Source: CAIUKX01 sp964580965
Lineage (GTDB): Bacteria > Bacteroidota > Bacteroidia > Flavobacteriales_D > Crocinitomicaceae
DNA length: 9,075 nucleotides
NCBI GenBank assembly: GCA_964580965.1
Contig: CAZOLZ010000065.1
Location: 1-9,075 of the forward strand
Direction: 5' to 3'
A model generated the notes under the pieces. It worked only from the letters and a program-made list of their open reading frames with translations, ran no database searches and was not told the origin of the DNA. The position numbers were made by a program, and so were the translations under genes. The first letter of the stretch is position 1; each line of letters opens with the position of its first letter. Below are positions 5,880-9,075 of the stretch, in pieces.

Positions 5880-8015
5880 ATGTCAACTTTCAAAAAGAAA
5901 AATATAATGAGATATTACATACTGGTTTTATTTTCTTTTTTAGTGGGAGTAAATGCTATAAGTGCGAATATTGAAAAAGGATATCAAGCATTAAGCATTT
6001 ACAATTACTTTGAGGCTAAAAGAATATTTTCGAAATCATTAAAGAAGGATTCTGCTTCGTGTGCTTTTGGTCTGGCTACAATTCATTTCAGGAATGATAA
6101 TCCATTTCATTCAATTGACTCTGCTTTTTATTACATTCAAGTTGCTGAACGTAATTTTCATCAAACAGATGAAAAACTTAGAAAGAAACTCGTAATTTAT
6201 GGATATGAAAATATTGAAGTCATTCGATTACGTGACTCGATTACGGCTTTTTATTTTAAGATAGCTTTAGAAGAGAATTCAATAGCAAGTTTTAATCATT
6301 TCATTGAACAACATCCATGGGCAAAAGAGATGAATCGGGCTATTTACAAGCGCGATGCATTACTGTACGATTATTTAAAATCGAAAAATGAAGCATCGCT
6401 TTACAAAGACTTTTTAGATTCAAATTCAGAGAGTTATTTTTACAAGTTTGTTTACAATGATTACGAATTAGCTTTGTATAAAGAACAAACAATAAATGGA
6501 ACTGTAGAAGAATTCGAACAATTTATAAATCAATATCCAACTAATAGCCATGTAAAAGATGCTGAAGACCGAATTTATGAAATTACCGTTCAAAACAATA
6601 AAACTGAAGATTACGATCGATTCATAAAAACTTATCCGAACAACCATAATATGAACGATGCATGGAGAAAATTGCATCAGTTGTTCATGGTAAAATATTC
6701 AGAAGATAGAGCAGAGGTATTCAAAGCAACTTACCCAGAATATCCTTTTAAAGAAGAGCTTAATAAAGAGATTATATACGCTAAAAGAGAGTTGGTTCCA
6801 ATGTTAAAAAACGGTCTTTTTGGCGGGTTAAATTACAATGGTGAAATGGTTATTCCAGCAGTTTACCAATCGATGAGCTTTTTTAAGGAAGGTTTAGCTG
6901 TTGTTGAGAAAAATGGAAGATTCGGTTATGTTGATAAGGGGAATAAATTAGTGATTCCGTATAATTTTGATGAGGCTTTATCCTTTGAAAACGGAAGTGC
7001 AATTGTAGGGATTGATAATAAGTATGGAGTTATAGATCGAAATGGCAAACATATTCTTCCAGTAATTTATGATGAAATAGGTGTTTTTCAAGAGGGGTTG
7101 ATTTATGCACTTAAAGATTCATTATACGGTTATTATGATATAAAGGGTAGGTTAAAAATTAATCACTGTTTCGAAGAAGCTTTTTCTTTTCAGCATGGTA
7201 AAGCTAAAGTTCAGGTCGATGGAATGCAAGCATACATCAATAACCAAGGAGACTATATATTTCCCCCATTATATAAAAACATAAAGTTTTATACAGATTC
7301 ATTAGTTGTTTTTGAATTAAATGGAAAGTTTGGGATTTCGAATTTGTCAGGTCAATGGATTGATAGTACGCTTTTTGATATGATTGGAGAATTAAATGAC
7401 GGGTTAGCGATAGTTTCTTTAGATCAAAAAATAGGTTATTTAGATGTTGAAGGAAAAGTGAAAATAGCAGTTGAATTTGATGAGTTTCCAAATTTTATTG
7501 AGCTAGGAAAATTTAATGCATCAACAGCTGTAGTATGTAAGAATGGTAAGTATGGTGTTATAAATAAAACAGGGGAACAAATACTACCTTTTAAGTATCA
7601 TCAATTGGGATTTATATCGAATCAGACCGCCTTTAACAAAGGTAAAGGTTGGGGATATTTTAACTTAAACTATGAAATTTCAATTCAACCAACCTTTGAA
7701 TTTGCAGAGAGTTTCATCGACTCTTTTGCTATGGTTCAGAAAGATGGGAAATGGGGCGTTATTGACACAACTGGTAATTACTTACTAAATCCAATATATG
7801 ACGAAGTAGAGTTGGTTGAAAATCTTGGTTTTATTACGATTCTAAATGATAAAAAAGGTTTATTTGATTGGAGTGGTGAAGAGCTACTGGCTATCGAAAA
7901 TGAACAAGTTCGGAAGTTAAAAGAAGGCTTTGTTTTAGTTGTCAATTCAGATGAAATATCTTATTATTATCCCAAAGAAAAGTGTTTATTGAAACTCGAA
8001 GATAATGATGAATAA
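5880..8015 (+). CDS. Exported helical-repeat plus WG-repeat protein, function unknown
   Basis: A 711-aa protein of unknown function. ATG 5880 gives a KKK-containing n-region, a hydrophobic stretch (about 13-26) and likely signal peptidase I cleavage near AISA (about 29). There is no lipobox Cys. TTG 5871 and ATG 5907 are alternatives in frame; 5907 also yields a signal peptide. The first half (about 30-305) is helical and TPR-like, with five F-x-x-F-I-x-x-Y-P-like units at 137, 174, 211, 244 and 280. The second half (about 308-705) carries 11 WG-type repeats of the form NGKYGVIDxxGxxxxPxxY. Their key glycines fall at 315, 349, 383, 417, (Ala451), 485, 519, 559, 592, 626 and 660, so the period is 34 residues. 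WG proteins are common in Bacteroidota but poorly characterised; a binding scaffold is a reasonable guess. It is the first gene of an operon and overlaps the TonB-like gene by 11 nt. Confidence 0.87.
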   Translation: MSTFKKKNIMRYYILVLFSFLVGVNAISANIEKGYQALSIYNYFEAKRIFSKSLKKDSASCAFGLATIHFRNDNPFHSIDSAFYYIQVAERNFHQTDEKLRKKLVIYGYENIEVIRLRDSITAFYFKIALEENSIASFNHFIEQHPWAKEMNRAIYKRDALLYDYLKSKNEASLYKDFLDSNSESYFYKFVYNDYELALYKEQTINGTVEEFEQFINQYPTNSHVKDAEDRIYEITVQNNKTEDYDRFIKTYPNNHNMNDAWRKLHQLFMVKYSEDRAEVFKATYPEYPFKEELNKEIIYAKRELVPMLKNGLFGGLNYNGEMVIPAVYQSMSFFKEGLAVVEKNGRFGYVDKGNKLVIPYNFDEALSFENGSAIVGIDNKYGVIDRNGKHILPVIYDEIGVFQEGLIYALKDSLYGYYDIKGRLKINHCFEEAFSFQHGKAKVQVDGMQAYINNQGDYIFPPLYKNIKFYTDSLVVFELNGKFGISNLSGQWIDSTLFDMIGELNDGLAIVSLDQKIGYLDVEGKVKIAVEFDEFPNFIELGKFNASTAVVCKNGKYGVINKTGEQILPFKYHQLGFISNQTAFNKGKGWGYFNLNYEISIQPTFEFAESFIDSFAMVQKDGKWGVIDTTGNYLLNPIYDEVELVENLGFITILNDKKGLFDWSGEELLAIENEQVRKLKEGFVLVVNSDEISYYYPKEKCLLKLEDNDE

Positions 8016-8778
8016 GTTTTTTGATTTTATAGAGCGACATAAATATGGAGTAATAGCAGCTTTTATGGTGTATATTGCAATGTTTATGTATTTGCAGTTA
8101 AAATCAGTACCTGATTATTTCGAAATTAAAGCTTTTAATCAAGGAGCAAGATTAGAAAATCCAAAGGATGAATTAGAAATTAATTCTGATAATATTGAAG
8201 TTCCAAGCGATTTTACAGCAGGGAATATAACCAATACGGTTAGAGATATGAATGACAGCAGAAATCGTTCTAAAGAAGATTGGAGTGCTACTAAGTCCGA
8301 TGAAGAATACGATCAAATGATGAAGGAACAGGAGCAAAAAATGTTTTCAGAATCTGGAGGGGAAGAGAAGAGACAAGCAATGCTTCAAGAGTTTAAAAAT
8401 CAAGAGGAGTTAAATAAGAAAAACAATCAAAACCAACAGAATTCCAAATCTAAGAATAGCGAAAATGCGATTGAAGGAAATGTTATGGTAGAATGGAATT
8501 TGAAAGGACGTAAACCTCACAATAACGATGAATGGCATGTTCGTAATCCTGGTTATAAATGTGGAAGAGGTTCAAATGGAAGAGTTGTTGTAACTATAAA
8601 AGTTGGAAGAGATGGACGAGTAAAAAATGCTGATATAGATTACGCATCAACTCAAAATGCGAATGATTGTATGTTGCGTCAAGCGAAGCAATATGCAGAA
8701 ATGTCGAGGTTTAACTATTCTTCTGCTGGAGGTGAAACACAGGTCGGTAAGATTTATTATACCTTTATTTCGCAATAA
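8005..8778 (+). CDS. TonB-like C-terminal domain protein, single membrane span
   Basis: A 257-aa inner-membrane-anchored protein resembling energy transducer TonB. Residues 1-12 are cytoplasmic and about 13-31 form one membrane span. A charged, Asn/Gln/Glu/Lys-rich linker (about 50-155) likely includes coiled coil, and lacks the Pro-rich stretch of classical TonB. The C-terminal domain (about 157-257) shows the Bacteroidota TonB pattern: GRVVVTIKVGRDGRVKNADI (192-211), a Cys-containing helix (222-232), RF (235-236), and Q-x-GKIYYTF (246-254). Cys186 and Cys222 could form a disulfide. The start overlaps the end of the WG gene (ATG 8005, or ATG 8008 next to it), so translation is probably coupled. 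No ExbB/ExbD gene lies in the window. Either it uses ExbBD encoded elsewhere, or it has a structural rather than energy-transducing role. The fold call is solid; the role is inferred. Confidence 0.8.
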   Translation: MMNKFFDFIERHKYGVIAAFMVYIAMFMYLQLKSVPDYFEIKAFNQGARLENPKDELEINSDNIEVPSDFTAGNITNTVRDMNDSRNRSKEDWSATKSDEEYDQMMKEQEQKMFSESGGEEKRQAMLQEFKNQEELNKKNNQNQQNSKSKNSENAIEGNVMVEWNLKGRKPHNNDEWHVRNPGYKCGRGSNGRVVVTIKVGRDGRVKNADIDYASTQNANDCMLRQAKQYAEMSRFNYSSAGGETQVGKIYYTFISQ

Positions 8779-8789
8779 GTTATTTTTTT
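8764..8789 (+). terminator. Weak candidate terminator at the end of the WG/TonB-like operon
   Basis: TTATT (8765-8769), loop TCGC, and AATAA (8774-8778) form a short A/T-only stem, followed four bases later by seven T (8783-8789). The T-run and its place at the operon end fit a terminator. A 5-bp A/T stem overlapping the stop codon is thermodynamically poor, so this is tentative. Confidence 0.25.
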
Positions 8790-8938
8790 AAAACGAACTT
8801 TTCAGCATCTAAAATCTTAACCTTTTTATTGGAAAGAATGTAGAATGGAAGTTCTCCGAAATCAATTACAGCGATTCTATTATTTGTTTTTAACAGATCT
8901 TCTAATTGCTTTTCAGTTGGAATAATTTTAAAAGTATC
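8780..8938 (-). pseudogene. 5'-truncated gene remnant (last 52 codons), family not recognised
   Basis: On the minus strand a frame of 52 codons runs to TAA at 8780-8782. It reads like real protein: it begins DTFKIIPTEKQLEDLLK, contains RIAVIDFGELPFYIL (21-35) and ends LDAEKFVLKK. The codon just upstream is a stop (TAG, plus 8939-8941), there is no ATG, and the upstream DNA is broken by stops in all frames. This looks like the C-terminal end of a gene whose front was lost by deletion or replacement. I faintly associate such endings with the soluble tail of membrane glycosyltransferases, but cannot support that. Its stop lies 1 bp beyond the stop of the TonB-like gene, tail to tail. Chance ORF is possible but the composition argues against it. 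Confidence 0.5.
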
Positions 8939-9075
8939 CTAATTTCCTATATTATTCAAAGAGAAAATTTAAAGAGGAGAAATTGATGATATGAATGACT
9001 TGATGATTTAAAGGGGGATATTATCTTTCATATTGGTTAAGAATTACAAATGGAAAATGCATCAGTTTTCTTTAT
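8939..9075. other. Terminal stretch without a recognisable gene
   Basis: Very A/T-rich, with stops in every frame. The only conspicuous element is a strong Shine-Dalgarno-like AAAGAGGAGAAA (8971-8982), followed by ATGs at 8986, 8991 and 8995 that open frames of at most six codons. I see no RNA gene, repeat or insertion-sequence end. The boundary with the remnant at 8938 marks a change from coding-like to non-coding composition and could be a deletion or insertion junction. Confidence 0.5.

Noticed and set aside
1..9075. CRISPR array, toxin-antitoxin pair, prophage, integron or defence island
   Set aside because: No regularly spaced DNA repeats, no transposase, integrase, nuclease or toxin-like genes, and the helicase is a full standard UvrD/PcrA rather than a defence-type variant.

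Overview
The window is AT-rich and looks like chromosomal DNA from a member of the Bacteroidota, probably Flavobacteriia-like. The evidence is a textbook Bacteroidota promoter (TTTG, 19-nt spacer, TATATTTG) at 5807-5837, start codons preceded by A/T-rich sequence rather than a Shine-Dalgarno motif, and the family types present (GH73 glucosaminidase with LysM, WG-repeat protein, TonB-like protein with a GxIxYxF ending). The lineage is an inference from style; there is no rRNA or marker gene to fix it.

Layout. Positions 1-110 hold no supportable gene. On the minus strand from 2256 down to 111 run natA (ATPase), natB (permease), a tRNA-Leu(GAG) and a rho-independent terminator, probably one transcript or two overlapping ones. 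A plus-strand secreted peptidoglycan glucosaminidase (2407-3330) diverges from natA and converges on a minus-strand UvrD/PcrA helicase (3406-5691); a long inverted repeat (3352-3412) sits between them and overlaps the helicase stop. A divergent intergenic region (5692-5879) carries an inverted repeat and the strong promoter. This drives a two-gene plus-strand operon: a secreted protein with helical repeats followed by 11 WG-like repeats (5880-8015), and an overlapping TonB-like protein (8005-8778). The last 300 bases hold a minus-strand 3' gene remnant (8780-8938) whose reading frame is closed at once by a stop, then sequence with no gene.

How the genes relate. Most are ordinary housekeeping or cell-envelope genes without an obvious shared pathway: an ABC exporter, a murein hydrolase and a DNA-repair helicase. 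The most distinctive unit is the WG/TonB-like operon. An exported, presumably periplasmic or surface, repeat protein is translationally coupled to a single-span TonB-like protein, with no ExbB/ExbD genes in view. I see no CRISPR array, transposase, integrase, phage gene or recognised defence system. The operon is the best candidate for something not yet described, but its function cannot be read from the sequence.
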